A stretch of DNA of 64,000 bases from NCBI RefSeq assembly GCF_013385635.1, contig NZ_JACAPR010000015.1:62001-126000 (forward strand). Direction: 5' to 3'. Position numbers and translations under genes: made by a program. The notes beneath the pieces were generated by a model that saw nothing but the letters and a program-made list of their open reading frames with translations, had not been told where the DNA came from and made no database searches. The DNA is from Pseudomonas gingeri (GTDB taxonomy: Bacteria; Pseudomonadota; Gammaproteobacteria; Pseudomonadales; Pseudomonadaceae). How positions within the stretch are numbered: position 1 is the first letter of the stretch; every line of letters begins with the position of its first letter. Positions 25,904 to 35,216 of the stretch are shown piece by piece.

Positions 25904-27052
25904 TCAGCCTTTGGCGATCAGGCGCGAGTTTCGTTCATTGCGAAAGGCCAGTTGTTCGATGGTCTGGGTGGCTTGTTCGGCGTCTTCGCGGGCCCGGAGG
26001 ATCACGCCGTGGTGCGCCGACTTGCTGCAGACCGGGTCGGCGTTGCTGGCATCGCCGGTGAGCATGAAGGCCTGGCAGCGACAGCCGCCGAAATCCTTTT
26101 CCTTTTCATCACAGGAACGGCACGGCTCGGGCATCCAGTCGTAACCGCGGAAGCGGTTGAAGCCGAACGAGTCGTACCAGATGTGTTGCAGGCTGTGATC
26201 GCGCACGTTGGGAAACTGCACCGGCATCTGGCGGGCGCCGTGGCAGGGGAGTGCGGTGCCGTCCGGGGTGACGGTGAGAAACACGCTGCCCCAGCCGTTC
26301 ATGCAGGCTTTCGGGCGTTCCTCGTAGTAATCGGGGGTGACGAAGATCAGCTTGCACGGGTGGCCCTGGGCTTCGAGTCGGGCGCGGTATTCGTGGGTGA
26401 TGCGCTCGGCGCGCACCAGTTGTTCGCGGGTTGGCAGCAGTCCCACCCGGTTGAGCTGCGCCCAGCCGTAGAACTGACAGGTGGCGAGCTCGACGAAGTC
26501 CGCCTCCAGGGCAAGGCACAGTTCGATGATGCGGTCGATCCTGTCGATGTTGTGCCGATGGGTCACGAAGTTGAGCACCATCGGATAGCCGTGGGCCTTT
26601 ACCGCCCGAGCCATTGCCAGCTTCTGCGCGAAGGCCTTTTTCGAGCCGGCCAGCAGGTTGTTCACCTGTTCGTCACTGGCCTGGAAACTGATCTGGATAT
26701 GGTCCAGCCCGGCTTCCTTGAAGTCGCTGATCTTCTGTTCGGTGAGGCCGATGCCTGAGGTGATCAGGTTGGTGTAGAACCCCAGTTGGCGGGCCCCGGC
26801 GATCAGTTCGGCAAGGTCCTGGCGCACCAGCGGCTCGCCGCCGGAAAAGCCCAGTTGGGCGGCACCCATTGCCCTGGCTTCACCGAAAACCTTGAGCCAC
26901 TGATCGGTACTCAGTTCCTTGCCCTGCTCGGCGAAATCCAGTGGATTGGAGCAGTACGGGCATTGCAGCGGGCAGCGGTAGGTCAACTCGGCGAGCAACC
27001 ACAACGGCAAGCCGGTTTCCGGTTTGGGTGGCAGGCCGGATGACTCAGGCAA
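25904..27052 (-). CDS. pqqE: PQQ synthesis radical SAM protein PqqE
   Basis: Joins the Glu and Tyr side chains of PqqA in the first step of PQQ synthesis, working with PqqD. The SAM cluster motif CPLQCPYC gives Cys27, Cys31 and Cys34. The C-terminal SPASM cysteines (MPEPCRSCDEKEKDFGGCRCQA) bind auxiliary Fe-S clusters. It has 382 residues from a TTG start at 27052 that overlaps the pqqD stop by 8 nt. The longer frame upstream is read inside pqqD and was rejected. Last gene of the pqq operon. Confidence 0.93.
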   Translation of the reverse strand: MPESSGLPPKPETGLPLWLLAELTYRCPLQCPYCSNPLDFAEQGKELSTDQWLKVFGEARAMGAAQLGFSGGEPLVRQDLAELIAGARQLGFYTNLITSGIGLTEQKISDFKEAGLDHIQISFQASDEQVNNLLAGSKKAFAQKLAMARAVKAHGYPMVLNFVTHRHNIDRIDRIIELCLALEADFVELATCQFYGWAQLNRVGLLPTREQLVRAERITHEYRARLEAQGHPCKLIFVTPDYYEERPKACMNGWGSVFLTVTPDGTALPCHGARQMPVQFPNVRDHSLQHIWYDSFGFNRFRGYDWMPEPCRSCDEKEKDFGGCRCQAFMLTGDASNADPVCSKSAHHGVILRAREDAEQATQTIEQLAFRNERNSRLIAKG

Positions 27053-27320
27053 GTTCGATCCAGTGCTCTGCACGGGCGACCTCCATGAATTGCTCGATAT
27101 CCTCGCCGAGCTCGGGCACACCGGGGAACTGCTGCTCCAGTTCGGCGATGATCGCCTTAACCTGGCGCTCGCCGTCGATCAGGCCGCCGATCAGGGCGGC
27201 ACTCTCGTTGAGCTTGATCATGCCCTCCGGGTACAGCAGCACATGGCCTTGCTGGGCCGGTTCGTACTGGAAACGGTAACCGGGGCGCCATCTCGGGGTC
27301 TTGCTGCGATCGAAGCTCAT
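27045..27320 (-). CDS. pqqD: PQQ peptide chaperone PqqD
   Basis: A 91-residue winged-helix-like chaperone that binds the PqqA peptide and delivers it to PqqE. LLYPEGMIKLNESAALIGGL is the conserved core. It overlaps pqqC by 4 nt (ATGA) and pqqE by 8 nt. The ATG at 27320 (MSFDRSKTPRWRPGYRFQYE) gives the family length; a much longer in-frame extension runs antiparallel to nothing real and lies within pqqC. Confidence 0.93.
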   Translation of the reverse strand: MSFDRSKTPRWRPGYRFQYEPAQQGHVLLYPEGMIKLNESAALIGGLIDGERQVKAIIAELEQQFPGVPELGEDIEQFMEVARAEHWIELA

Positions 27321-28069
27321 AGGGCGATTCCTTTGTGCCAGACACGCTGGTCGGTCACGCTGTGGTACGGCGGACGGTTCAACTCGTAGGCCATGCTCAT
27401 GGCATCGAGCATGCTCCAGAGTATGTCCAGTTTGAACTGGAGAATTTCCAGCATGCGTTGTTGGCCCGCGCGGGTGGTGTAGTGCTGCAGGGTGATCGCC
27501 AGCCCGTGCTCGACATCGCGCCGGGCCTGGCCCAGGCGGGTGCGGAAGTATTCGTAGCCGGCGGGATCGATCCAGGGGTAGTGCCGGGGCCAACTGTCCA
27601 GGCGCGACTGGTGGATCTGTGGCGCGAACAGTTCGGTCAGCGAGCTGCTGGCGGCTTCCTGCCAGCTGGCGCGGCGGGCGAAGTTGACGTAGGCGTCCAC
27701 CGCGAAGCGCACGCCGGGCAGCACCAGTTCCTGGGAGCGCAATTGCTCCGGATCAAGGCCGACCGCCTGGCCCAGGCGCAACCAGGCTTCGATGCCGCCG
27801 TCCTCACCGGGTGCGCCGTCATGGTCGAGCAGGCGCTGGATCCATTCGCGGCGGATTTCCCGATCCGGGCAGTTGGCCAGGATCGCGGCGTCCTTGAGGG
27901 GAATGTTCACCTGGTAATAGAAGCGATTGGCGACCCAGCCCTGAATCTGTTCGCGGCTGGCGCGGCCTTCATACATCGCCACATGGTACGGGTGATAAAT
28001 GTGGTAGTAGGCGCCCTTGGCGCGCAGGGCCTGCTCGAACTCGGCAGGGGACATCGGGGTGTCGGTCAT
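27317..28069 (-). CDS. pqqC: Pyrroloquinoline-quinone synthase PqqC
   Basis: A cofactor-free oxidase that performs the final ring closure and eight-electron oxidation giving PQQ. It has 250 residues; the conserved active-site segments YHIYHPYHVAMYEGRASREQ and RFYYQVNIPLKDAAI are present. It starts at ATG 28069 (MTDTPMSPAEFEQAL) and is separated from pqqB by a REPIN. Confidence 0.96.
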   Translation of the reverse strand: MTDTPMSPAEFEQALRAKGAYYHIYHPYHVAMYEGRASREQIQGWVANRFYYQVNIPLKDAAILANCPDREIRREWIQRLLDHDGAPGEDGGIEAWLRLGQAVGLDPEQLRSQELVLPGVRFAVDAYVNFARRASWQEAASSSLTELFAPQIHQSRLDSWPRHYPWIDPAGYEYFRTRLGQARRDVEHGLAITLQHYTTRAGQQRMLEILQFKLDILWSMLDAMSMAYELNRPPYHSVTDQRVWHKGIAL

Positions 28070-28117
28070 TGCGGTTCTCCGGTGTACAACCGTTGAAGTC
28101 TTTGGTGTCTGGTCGGA

Positions 28118-28185
28118 CGCCTTCGCGGGCAAGCCCCCACAGGTTTACGCGATCACTGTGGGAGCGGGCTTGCCCGCGAAAGGGC
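28118..28185. repeat. REP pair between pqqC and pqqB
   Basis: Inverted GCGGGCAAGCCC and GGAGCGGGCTTGCCCGC units form a large hairpin inside the operon transcript. Confidence 0.75.
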
Positions 28186-28191
28186 CCTCGG

Positions 28192-29103
28192 CTACAGCAC
28201 AATACTCATGCCGTCATACGCCACTTCAACTTGGCGCCGGTCAAGCTCCGCCCGTTCCGGCGAATCCTCATCGAGGATCGGGTTAGTGTTGTTGATATGG
28301 ATAAGGACCTTGCGCGGCCCGGGGAGTTGCTCCAGCACTTCGAGCATACCGCCGGGCCCGTTCTGGGCCAGGTGGCCCATTTCCCGGCCGGTACGGGTGC
28401 CGACGCCGCGCCGCTGCATTTCATCGTCGTCCCACAGGGTGCCGTCCACCAGCAGGCAGTCGCTGCCGGTCATGGTCTCCAGCAGGGAGGCGTCGACCTT
28501 GCCCAGGCCCGGTGCGTAGAACAGTTTGCCGCCCGTGCGCAGGTCTTCGACAACCAGGCCGATATTGTCGCCGGGGTGCGGGTCGAAGCGATGCGGGGAA
28601 TAGGGCGGCGCGGCGCTGCGCAGCGGCAACGGGGTGAAGCGCAGGTTGGGACAGGCCGGGATGGTGAAGCTGCCGGCCAGCTCGATGCGCTGCCAGTCGA
28701 GGCCGCCATTCCAGTGGGTCAGCATGGTGAACAGCGGGAAGCCGGTACTCAGGTCTTCCTTGACCATGTCGGTGCACCAGACCTGGTGCGGGCAGCCTTC
28801 GCGCAGGCTGAGCAGACCGGTGGTGTGGTCGATCTGGCTGTCCATCAGGATGATCGCGCGGATGCCGGTGTCGCGCAGGGCACGGCCCGGTTGCATCGGG
28901 GCGAAGCCCTGGAGCTGGGCGCGGATATCCGGTGACGCATTGCACAGCACCCAGTTCACGCCATCGTCGGAGAGGGCGATGGACGACTGGGTACGCGCCG
29001 TGGCCCGCAGGCTGCCATCACGAAACCCGGCGCAGTTGGCGCAGTTGCAGTTCCACTGGGGAAAACCGCCGCCGGCGGCGGAGCCTAGGATCTGGACGAA
29101 CAT
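28192..29103 (-). CDS. pqqB: PQQ synthesis protein PqqB (metallo-beta-lactamase fold)
   Basis: A 303-residue member of the metallo-beta-lactamase superfamily, proposed to hydroxylate the cross-linked tyrosine intermediate. The structural zinc cysteines are in FPQWNCNCANCAG. DSQIDHTTGLL replaces the canonical HxHxDH motif, as is normal for PqqB. HINNTNPILDEDSPER is also conserved. It starts at 29103, 99 nt after the pqqA stop with a terminator-like hairpin between. Confidence 0.96.
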   Translation of the reverse strand: MFVQILGSAAGGGFPQWNCNCANCAGFRDGSLRATARTQSSIALSDDGVNWVLCNASPDIRAQLQGFAPMQPGRALRDTGIRAIILMDSQIDHTTGLLSLREGCPHQVWCTDMVKEDLSTGFPLFTMLTHWNGGLDWQRIELAGSFTIPACPNLRFTPLPLRSAAPPYSPHRFDPHPGDNIGLVVEDLRTGGKLFYAPGLGKVDASLLETMTGSDCLLVDGTLWDDDEMQRRGVGTRTGREMGHLAQNGPGGMLEVLEQLPGPRKVLIHINNTNPILDEDSPERAELDRRQVEVAYDGMSIVL

Positions 29104-29143
29104 GGCTGTGTCACTCGCTCTAAGCTTTGAAGATAAAGCCCTG

Positions 29144-29178
29144 AAAATAAAAACGCCCCGGCGAGCCGAGGCGTTGCA
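29144..29178 (-). terminator. Hairpin between pqqA and pqqB (attenuator)
   Basis: On the minus strand AACGCCTCGG pairs with CCGGGGCGTT (one mismatch) followed by TTTATTTT, a rho-independent form lying 25 nt after the pqqA stop. Partial termination would give much more pqqA transcript than pqqBCDE, as expected for a substrate peptide. Confidence 0.8.
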
Positions 29179-29202
29179 CTGCCTGTAGCGGAAAAACGCT
29201 GC

Positions 29203-29277
29203 TCAACGGTTGGCGAAGTACATGGTGACTTCGAAGCCGATGCGCAGGTCGGTGTAGGCGGGTTTGGTCCAGGACAT
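29203..29277 (-). CDS. pqqA: PQQ precursor peptide PqqA
   Basis: A 24-residue peptide too short for ordinary gene calling: [20 protein letters not shown] and FANR. Glu16 and Tyr20 are the residues that are cross-linked to become PQQ. A Shine-Dalgarno (AAGGAGT) lies upstream. It is the first gene after pqqF in this cluster and has its own promoter region at 29278-29432, with AT-rich TATGTATAGA as a possible -10. Confidence 0.97.
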
Positions 29278-29432
29278 GAATGACTCCTTCGGGTGGGTGG
29301 GCGGTGGTTCTCTATACATATAGTCCACCTCCGGCCGGAGATGTTCAGATGCTTAGGCAGCTAATGTTACTAAATCTGACATTGAGGATAGACCGCGTTG
29401 CCGGAGAAAGCTCATTGCAGCACCGGTAACGA

Positions 29433-31898
29433 TCATCGGGCGAGCTGCCAGCCTGAAGTCGGCCCGGGCCCATTTGCCAGGCACCACCAGCCGCCCGCGG
29501 CCTGATCGAGCTGTCGGGCGGCCCTCAGCACTTGTTCGCGTTCAAGGGTGCGAATGGCCGAAGCGAGTTGTTCGAGGTGATCCGACGAATGGTCGGCCAG
29601 TTGAGCCTGCCAGAGCAGTTCGGCGGCTTCGTCCAGCGGACGCTCATCGATTGCGAATTGCCCGGCCAGGGTTTCGCGCTGGTTGTTCCAGGTGCTGTCG
29701 TCGAGGGCGCCGATCATCTCGGGGAGCTGTGACAGGAAGCTTTCGACATGGCCGAGCAGTTCTGCGAGTGGGGTGTCGGGCGATTGCACGCCCAGCAGCA
29801 GGCCGGTGCGGCCATCGATCTGGCGCACGGCGCTGAAGACCGCATAACCCAATTGCAGTTCGACGCGCAGGCGCTGGTAGAAGGGCGCCTGGAGCAGGTG
29901 ACCGAGCAGCCGCCAGCAGGCTTCGTCGATGGGGGCTGGCGTGGGGCTCGGGCAGAACAGCAGCAAGGCCTGCTCGCGGGTGTCACAGGCGACTGTCTGC
30001 CAGCGCTTTTCGCCCGCCACGAATGGTACGGGCGTCTGCTGCCGCGCGACGCGGCCGGGAACGCGGCCCAGTGCACTGTTGAGCGCCGGCTGCGCGGCTG
30101 GCGGGAAGCCCAGTGCCAGTCCGTGCCAAGTGGCTCCGGACCAGAGTGTTTGCAGATCCTGGGCCCTCTGGAGTGAGGGGACATCCTTGGCGATCGCTGG
30201 TTGTTCGGACAGTTGCCTGAGCAGTTCCCGGATAGGGATCAGCGGTACGCGCTCGGGTATGCCGGCATCGCTGTGCCAGAGATTGTCGGCAGGACTGGCC
30301 AGTGTCCGCAGGGTTTGTTCGAGGATGGCCGGCATCGGCTCGCGGACACCGCTGAGCTTGAGTTGCCAGGCATCGCCGTGAGTGGTGAAGGACAATTCCA
30401 CGCCCGCCTGGTGCGCTTGATATCGCAGGTTCTGCAGGCCGTGATCCAGTCGCGCATGCAGAAGCTGGGCACCACCGCTGATGTCCAGTTGCCAGCGCAG
30501 GTAAATCACCGCCTCTGTGCTGTCATCCGCGACTTGGCGGTAGGTGATGGCGGCGGTTTGGCGGCCGCGCAGGCGGTCCTGTGCGAAGGTCCGCAAGCCG
30601 CGGTGGGCGCTGGTTTGTCCACGGATCAGGCCTGGATGTTCGGCGGGTGCGGTGGACCGCAGGAAAGGATTGGCGGGAGGCAGTTGCCAGGATGCGGTCA
30701 AGTTATCCACAGGTGCGAAAGACGTCTGCCGGAGCAGGTCCTTGAGGGCGGCCATACCGGCTTCACCGAGTTCCAGCGGCGACTGCTCGCTGTCCCGCCG
30801 GGCCCTTTCCAGGGCGCTGCCGACCCGTGCCTTGCGCACTTGCAACAAACGATACTCCCGGCGCAGTGCCGGCCAGTCGGCATGGCTGCGAAAAAACGCC
30901 AGCCAGTCGCCGAGCAGTGCCTGGATCGAGGCGGTCTGGCCGACGCCGTCGGGCGTCAGCTTGAACTCGATATGCAGCAGGGCCTGTCCGGCGAACTGAT
31001 AGATCGGCGCGGCGTTCAGCGAATCTATCCACAGGCGCGAGCGCAACTCGGCCGAAAGCCCGCCGGGTTGGCTGTCGTTCAGCCAGGTGCAGAGAAAGTC
31101 CAGGGCCGGCCGTGAGCCGGCGGGCAGGGCTTCATAGGTCAGGAGCAGATCGAGTCGCTGCGGGTCGGGCTGTGGATAAGTTTGCCCGCTGGCGTCGATC
31201 AAGGTCGGTGGTGCCTCTTGCGGGATCGCTTGTCCAGGGCGCAGGTCTGCCGTCAGTGCTTGTGTCAGGGTCTTCAGTTCATCCAGCGACTGCGGGCCGA
31301 CCAGGCTCAGAGTCATTTGCCCGGTCTGGTAGAAGCTCCGGTAAAAGTCTTGCAGTGCCTGCTGAAAGGCCGGCTCCTCGATCCGCAGGCTGGAGCGATT
31401 GCCGGCGTGCAAACCACGCAACGGGTGATCGGCGGACAGCCTGTCGTAGAGCTGGAACTGCCGTTGCGCCACGGCATCCCGGGACCAGGCGATAAATTCC
31501 GCCTCCAGCACCTCGCGTTCGCGCCGTTGATCGTCCAGCGCCAGGCGCGGCTGGGCGAGCATATCGCACAGGCGCTCAAGCCCACCGGCAAAAGCCCGGG
31601 GTGGCAGTTCGAAAAAGAACTCGGTGGTGCGCTCGCCCGTGCGTGCATTGACCTGGCCACCCTGGCGTTGCACGTAGGCCATCATTCCTTCGGCGGCGGG
31701 AAAACGCACGGTGCCGAGAAAGAACAGGTGTTCGAGGAAGTGCGCCAGGCCCGGCCAGGCCGGCGGCGCGTCATGGCTGCCCGCCGCGACCCGCAGCACC
31801 GCCGCGCAGCGTTTGAGCTGTGGTACAGGGCGCAGCGAGACGCGCAGGCCGTTGGCCAGGGTTGTCCATTCAGGGGCAGGGGAGATCGGCGCAGACAT
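29433..31898 (-). CDS. pqqF: PqqF zinc protease
   Basis: An 821-residue M16 insulinase-family peptidase proposed, with PqqG in some species, to process PqqA. The inverted zinc motif HFLEH is at residues 53-57 (His53, Glu56, His57) with a downstream Glu ligand in REREVLEAEF. The C-terminal halves are more diverged. It starts at ATG 31898 (MSAPISPAPEWTTLANG), with GGAAG seven bases upstream. It lies upstream of pqqA in the same direction. Confidence 0.93.
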   Translation of the reverse strand: MSAPISPAPEWTTLANGLRVSLRPVPQLKRCAAVLRVAAGSHDAPPAWPGLAHFLEHLFFLGTVRFPAAEGMMAYVQRQGGQVNARTGERTTEFFFELPPRAFAGGLERLCDMLAQPRLALDDQRREREVLEAEFIAWSRDAVAQRQFQLYDRLSADHPLRGLHAGNRSSLRIEEPAFQQALQDFYRSFYQTGQMTLSLVGPQSLDELKTLTQALTADLRPGQAIPQEAPPTLIDASGQTYPQPDPQRLDLLLTYEALPAGSRPALDFLCTWLNDSQPGGLSAELRSRLWIDSLNAAPIYQFAGQALLHIEFKLTPDGVGQTASIQALLGDWLAFFRSHADWPALRREYRLLQVRKARVGSALERARRDSEQSPLELGEAGMAALKDLLRQTSFAPVDNLTASWQLPPANPFLRSTAPAEHPGLIRGQTSAHRGLRTFAQDRLRGRQTAAITYRQVADDSTEAVIYLRWQLDISGGAQLLHARLDHGLQNLRYQAHQAGVELSFTTHGDAWQLKLSGVREPMPAILEQTLRTLASPADNLWHSDAGIPERVPLIPIRELLRQLSEQPAIAKDVPSLQRAQDLQTLWSGATWHGLALGFPPAAQPALNSALGRVPGRVARQQTPVPFVAGEKRWQTVACDTREQALLLFCPSPTPAPIDEACWRLLGHLLQAPFYQRLRVELQLGYAVFSAVRQIDGRTGLLLGVQSPDTPLAELLGHVESFLSQLPEMIGALDDSTWNNQRETLAGQFAIDERPLDEAAELLWQAQLADHSSDHLEQLASAIRTLEREQVLRAARQLDQAAGGWWCLANGPGPTSGWQLAR

Positions 31899-31946
31899 GA
31901 GCACTTCCGTGACAGAGAAGCGCTCATGCTAGCGGATAACGACGGG

Positions 31947-32741
31947 TCAGTCCTGGCCCAGGTCGCCGTAGAGTTCCGGGCGACGGTCCAGCAGATAGCG
32001 GTTGTTGGCCCGCGATTGCTGCATCAGCGGGCGATCCAGGGTGCCGATGATCAGGGCCTCGTCCAGGCCGGCCCGGGCGATCCGGCTACCGTCCGGCGCG
32101 GCAATGCTGCTCTGGCCGCAATACTGGATTTCGCCTTCATGGCCGCAGTAGTTGGCGTAGGCCACATAACACTGGTTCTCGAACGCCCGGGCACGGATGG
32201 TCACGTCGGCGACGAAGTCGAAGGGCACCATGTTCGCGGTGGGCACCAGGATCAGCTCGGCACCGGCCAGGGCCAGACGCCGGGTGTTTTCCGGAAACTC
32301 CACGTCGTAGCAGATCAACAGCCCGAGCTTCCAGCCATTGAGTTCGACGACCGGGAAGTCATCCGGTCCGGCACTGAACATCGAGTGATCGAGGTCGCCG
32401 AACAGGTGCGTCTTGCGGTAGTTGCACAGGCTGTGGCCATGGGCATCGATCAACTGCACCGCGTTGTAGATCCGACCGTCCTCGGCCCGTTCCGGATAGC
32501 CATAGACAATGGCGATGTTCGACGCCTTGGCGAGCGCGGCGATATGTTGCGCCGCCGCGCCGTCACGGGCCTCTGCCAGCGCCGCCACCGCTTCGCTACC
32601 GATGTTGTAGCCGGTCAGGAACATCTCCGGCACCACCAGCACATCGGCACCGCGTGCTTCGACCGCCAGTTGCTGCAGGCGCTGCAGGTTGCCCGCCACA
32701 TCCAGTGGCAGCGGCGGGCATTGGTAAAGGGCTACGCGCAT
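31947..32741 (-). CDS. davA: 5-aminovaleramide amidohydrolase
   Basis: A 264-residue nitrilase-superfamily amidase (C-N hydrolase) with the triad Glu39 (VVPEMFLTGYN), Lys110 (NYRKTHLFGD) and Cys144 (LLICYDVEFPE). In P. putida DavA hydrolyses 5-aminovaleramide, the product of DavB, to 5-aminovalerate. Adjacency to a DavB-like gene and to pqqF supports that call; related enzymes act as broad amidases. The start is ATG 32741. The much longer frame upstream is antisense-like reading through davB. Confidence 0.88.
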   Translation of the reverse strand: MRVALYQCPPLPLDVAGNLQRLQQLAVEARGADVLVVPEMFLTGYNIGSEAVAALAEARDGAAAQHIAALAKASNIAIVYGYPERAEDGRIYNAVQLIDAHGHSLCNYRKTHLFGDLDHSMFSAGPDDFPVVELNGWKLGLLICYDVEFPENTRRLALAGAELILVPTANMVPFDFVADVTIRARAFENQCYVAYANYCGHEGEIQYCGQSSIAAPDGSRIARAGLDEALIIGTLDRPLMQQSRANNRYLLDRRPELYGDLGQD

Positions 32742-32755
32742 GGAGTCGCTTCCGT

Positions 32756-34438
32756 TCAGTCGGCCAGGGCGATCGGGCCGATCTCGGCGAACACGTCGCC
32801 CGGGCCCGGGTTCTCGGCGTGGGAGCGGCCACCGAAGTGATTCATGATGCCCCACACAGCGTTGAGCGAGGTCTGCACCGCGCCTTCGACCCAGGCCGGG
32901 GTCCAGGACACGTCGTCGCCGGCAATGAAGATCCCGCGTTGTTCGGCCGGCAGGTCGGCCTGCATGAAGTGTGCGTACATCCGCTGGTTGTAGCGATAGT
33001 GACCCGGCAACGCGCCCTTGAAGGCACCGAGGAAGTGCGGGTCGGCTTCCCACGAGACGGTGATCGGGTCGCCGATGATGCGCGCGGCGATATCCACCTT
33101 CGGATAGATTTTCTTCAGCGCATCCAGCGCCAGTTTGACCCGCTTGTCGATGGGTTGCGGGAGCATTTTCAGCGCGTCGCTCATCCACGAGTACGACAGG
33201 CAGATCACGCCGGGCTTGTCGTCGCCGTTGTCGAACAGGTAGGTGCCACGGGTCAGGCGATCGGTCAGGGTCATGCTCATCAGGTCGCGGCCGGTCTGCG
33301 GGTCCTTGTCCTTCCAGAATGGCCGGTCGACCATGACGAAGGTCTTCGACGATTGCATGTAGCGCGTGCGGTCCAGGGCCATCCACATTTTCTGCGAGAA
33401 CAGCGATTCCTCGCATTCGATCTGGGTGGTCAGCAGCCAGCTCTGGCAGGTGGTCAGCACGGCGGCGTAATGGCGGGTATCGCCCCAGTTGTCGGTCACG
33501 GCGAACTGGCCGTCGGCGGCACGGGCAATGCGTTTCACGCCGGTACGCGGCGCGCCGTGGTGCAGCGAACTGAGGCTGGTGCCGGCCGGCCAGTGGGCGC
33601 AGCGTTCCGGCACATGGCGCCAGATCCCCAGCGGTACCTGTTCCACGCCGCCGACCACCAGGTGCTGGTGATCGTCGCAGTTGGTCATGACCACGCGGAA
33701 GATTTCCAGCATCGAGTTGGGGAAGTCGGAGTCCCAGCCGCCAGTGCCGAAACCGACCTGGCCGAACACTTCGCGGTGATGGAAGGACAGTTTGGCGAAG
33801 GCTTTCGAGGTGGCGACGAAGTCGTAGAAGGTGCGGTCGTCCCACAGCGGCACGAGGGTGTTCCACAGCTCTTTCAGGCGCGGCACATCGCGGTCACGGA
33901 TGGCCTGCTGGATATCGCCGAAGCGCGAGCCGTCTTCCAGGGCATCGGCCCAGGCATCGGCGACTTCCTGGAACAGCGCCGGCAGGTCGGCGAGTTTTTC
34001 CGCGTAGTGGGTCTGGCCTTCGAGGTCGATCACCGTGCTGCCGGAGGCTGGCGTCAGCGGGTTGGGGAAGGGTTTGGTTTCCAGGCCGAGTTTGTCGACA
34101 TAGTGATAGAACGCGGTGGACGACACCGGGAAGCGCATGCCACCCAGCTCGGCAATGATGCCCTCGGCACCTTCGAAGGCCTGGGAGCGCAGGCGCCCGC
34201 CCATTTTCGATGCCTCGTACACCACCGGCTTGAGACCCAGCTTCATCAGCTCGTAGGCGGCGACCAGGCCGGCGATACCGGCACCGACAATGGCCACTTC
34301 GGCACCGTGGTTTTGCGCGGGAATACTGCCCAGGCCCGCCGGGTGTTCGATCCAGTCATCGAAGGCAAAAGGAAAGTCCGGACCGAAGATGGTGATCGGT
34401 TTTTTACCGTCGGCAGGATGGCGATTGTTCTGGTTCAT
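32756..34438 (-). CDS. davB: L-lysine 2-monooxygenase
   Basis: A 560-residue flavin amine oxidase, the same length as P. putida DavB, which oxidatively decarboxylates lysine to 5-aminovaleramide. The FAD dinucleotide motif is VAIVGAGIAGLVAAYE (about residue 47), with EASKMGGRLRSQ next. The C-terminal FAD motif GIFIAGDDVSWTPAWVEGA is intact. It is separated from davA by 14 bp and forms one transcription unit with it. A tryptophan-type monooxygenase is the alternative reading. Confidence 0.9.
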   Translation of the reverse strand: MNQNNRHPADGKKPITIFGPDFPFAFDDWIEHPAGLGSIPAQNHGAEVAIVGAGIAGLVAAYELMKLGLKPVVYEASKMGGRLRSQAFEGAEGIIAELGGMRFPVSSTAFYHYVDKLGLETKPFPNPLTPASGSTVIDLEGQTHYAEKLADLPALFQEVADAWADALEDGSRFGDIQQAIRDRDVPRLKELWNTLVPLWDDRTFYDFVATSKAFAKLSFHHREVFGQVGFGTGGWDSDFPNSMLEIFRVVMTNCDDHQHLVVGGVEQVPLGIWRHVPERCAHWPAGTSLSSLHHGAPRTGVKRIARAADGQFAVTDNWGDTRHYAAVLTTCQSWLLTTQIECEESLFSQKMWMALDRTRYMQSSKTFVMVDRPFWKDKDPQTGRDLMSMTLTDRLTRGTYLFDNGDDKPGVICLSYSWMSDALKMLPQPIDKRVKLALDALKKIYPKVDIAARIIGDPITVSWEADPHFLGAFKGALPGHYRYNQRMYAHFMQADLPAEQRGIFIAGDDVSWTPAWVEGAVQTSLNAVWGIMNHFGGRSHAENPGPGDVFAEIGPIALAD

Positions 34439-34609
34439 GGCTGACCTTGCTGGCGACTCGGGCCGGTTTTTACCCGGCTGGAGTATAGATAGGAAAAGAC
34501 TGGCGCCATTGTAGGGAGCGGGGAGCACGTAAATAAGACGCAAAGTGTCGTCGTTTTGATGGCTATTGATGTTTTATGACGAAAGCTCTGCTCAGATTGA
34601 CGAAGCTCT

Positions 34610-34694
34610 GTAGGCGCTGGCTTGCCAGCGATGAGGCCCTCAGGCCTTGCTGCGTCTATCCGGGCGCCATCGCCGGCAAGCCGGCTCCTACAGG
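34610..34694. repeat. REP pair (REPIN)
   Basis: Units GCTGGCTTGCCAGCGATG and CATCGCCGGCAAGCCGGCTC face each other in the 285-bp davB-lrp gap. Confidence 0.8.
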
Positions 34695-34723
34695 TATCGC
34701 GTTCAGCCAGCAAATTTGTCGGG

Positions 34724-35215
34724 TCAGACTGGCTGACCGCGGTCGACCTTGCTGCTGAGGATGATCGACGTGGTGGTTTTCTCCACGCCTTCGACGCTGC
34801 CGATCTGGTCGAGCAGTTGGTCCAGTTGCTCCGGCGAATCGCTGCGCAGCCAGGCAACGTAGTCGAACTCGCCGCTCACCGCGCACAACTGCTGGACCTG
34901 CGCCATGGCACTGAGGCGGCGCACCACATCCTTGCCGGAGCGTGGCTGCACGGTGATTCCGACATAGGCCTGCAGGCCGCCGTCCACCACCCGTTGGCCC
35001 AGGCGCACGCCATAGCCGGTAATTACCCTGGCTTTCTCCAGGCGCGCCAGTCGCGAGGTGACCGTGGTGCGCGCGATCCCCAACTGCCGTGCGAGCATCG
35101 CCACGCTTTCACGGGCATTGATCTGCAGGGCGGCGATCAACTGGCGGTCGATTTCGTCGAGAGCGGGAGGGCGGGTGTCGGGCAAGGTGGGGCTCCGGTG
35201 ATTGATGAGGCTCAT
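34724..35215 (-). CDS. Lrp/AsnC-family regulator
   Basis: A 163-residue regulator with an N-terminal winged helix (DEIDRQLIAALQINARESVA, then RTTVTSRLARLEKARVITGY) and a C-terminal RAM/ACT-like ligand domain. A regulator of this family sits beside davBA in P. putida, so control of lysine catabolism is likely. Its ATG (35215) comes one base after the stop of the Fic gene, so it may be translated only as a coupled product. Confidence 0.88.
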   Translation of the reverse strand: MSLINHRSPTLPDTRPPALDEIDRQLIAALQINARESVAMLARQLGIARTTVTSRLARLEKARVITGYGVRLGQRVVDGGLQAYVGITVQPRSGKDVVRRLSAMAQVQQLCAVSGEFDYVAWLRSDSPEQLDQLLDQIGSVEGVEKTTTSIILSSKVDRGQPV

Positions 35216-35216
35216 G

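Noticed and set aside
31947..33866. 639-codon frame that would fuse davA to upstream sequence
   Set aside because: Only the part from 32741 reads as an amidase; the upstream part lies over davB in another frame.
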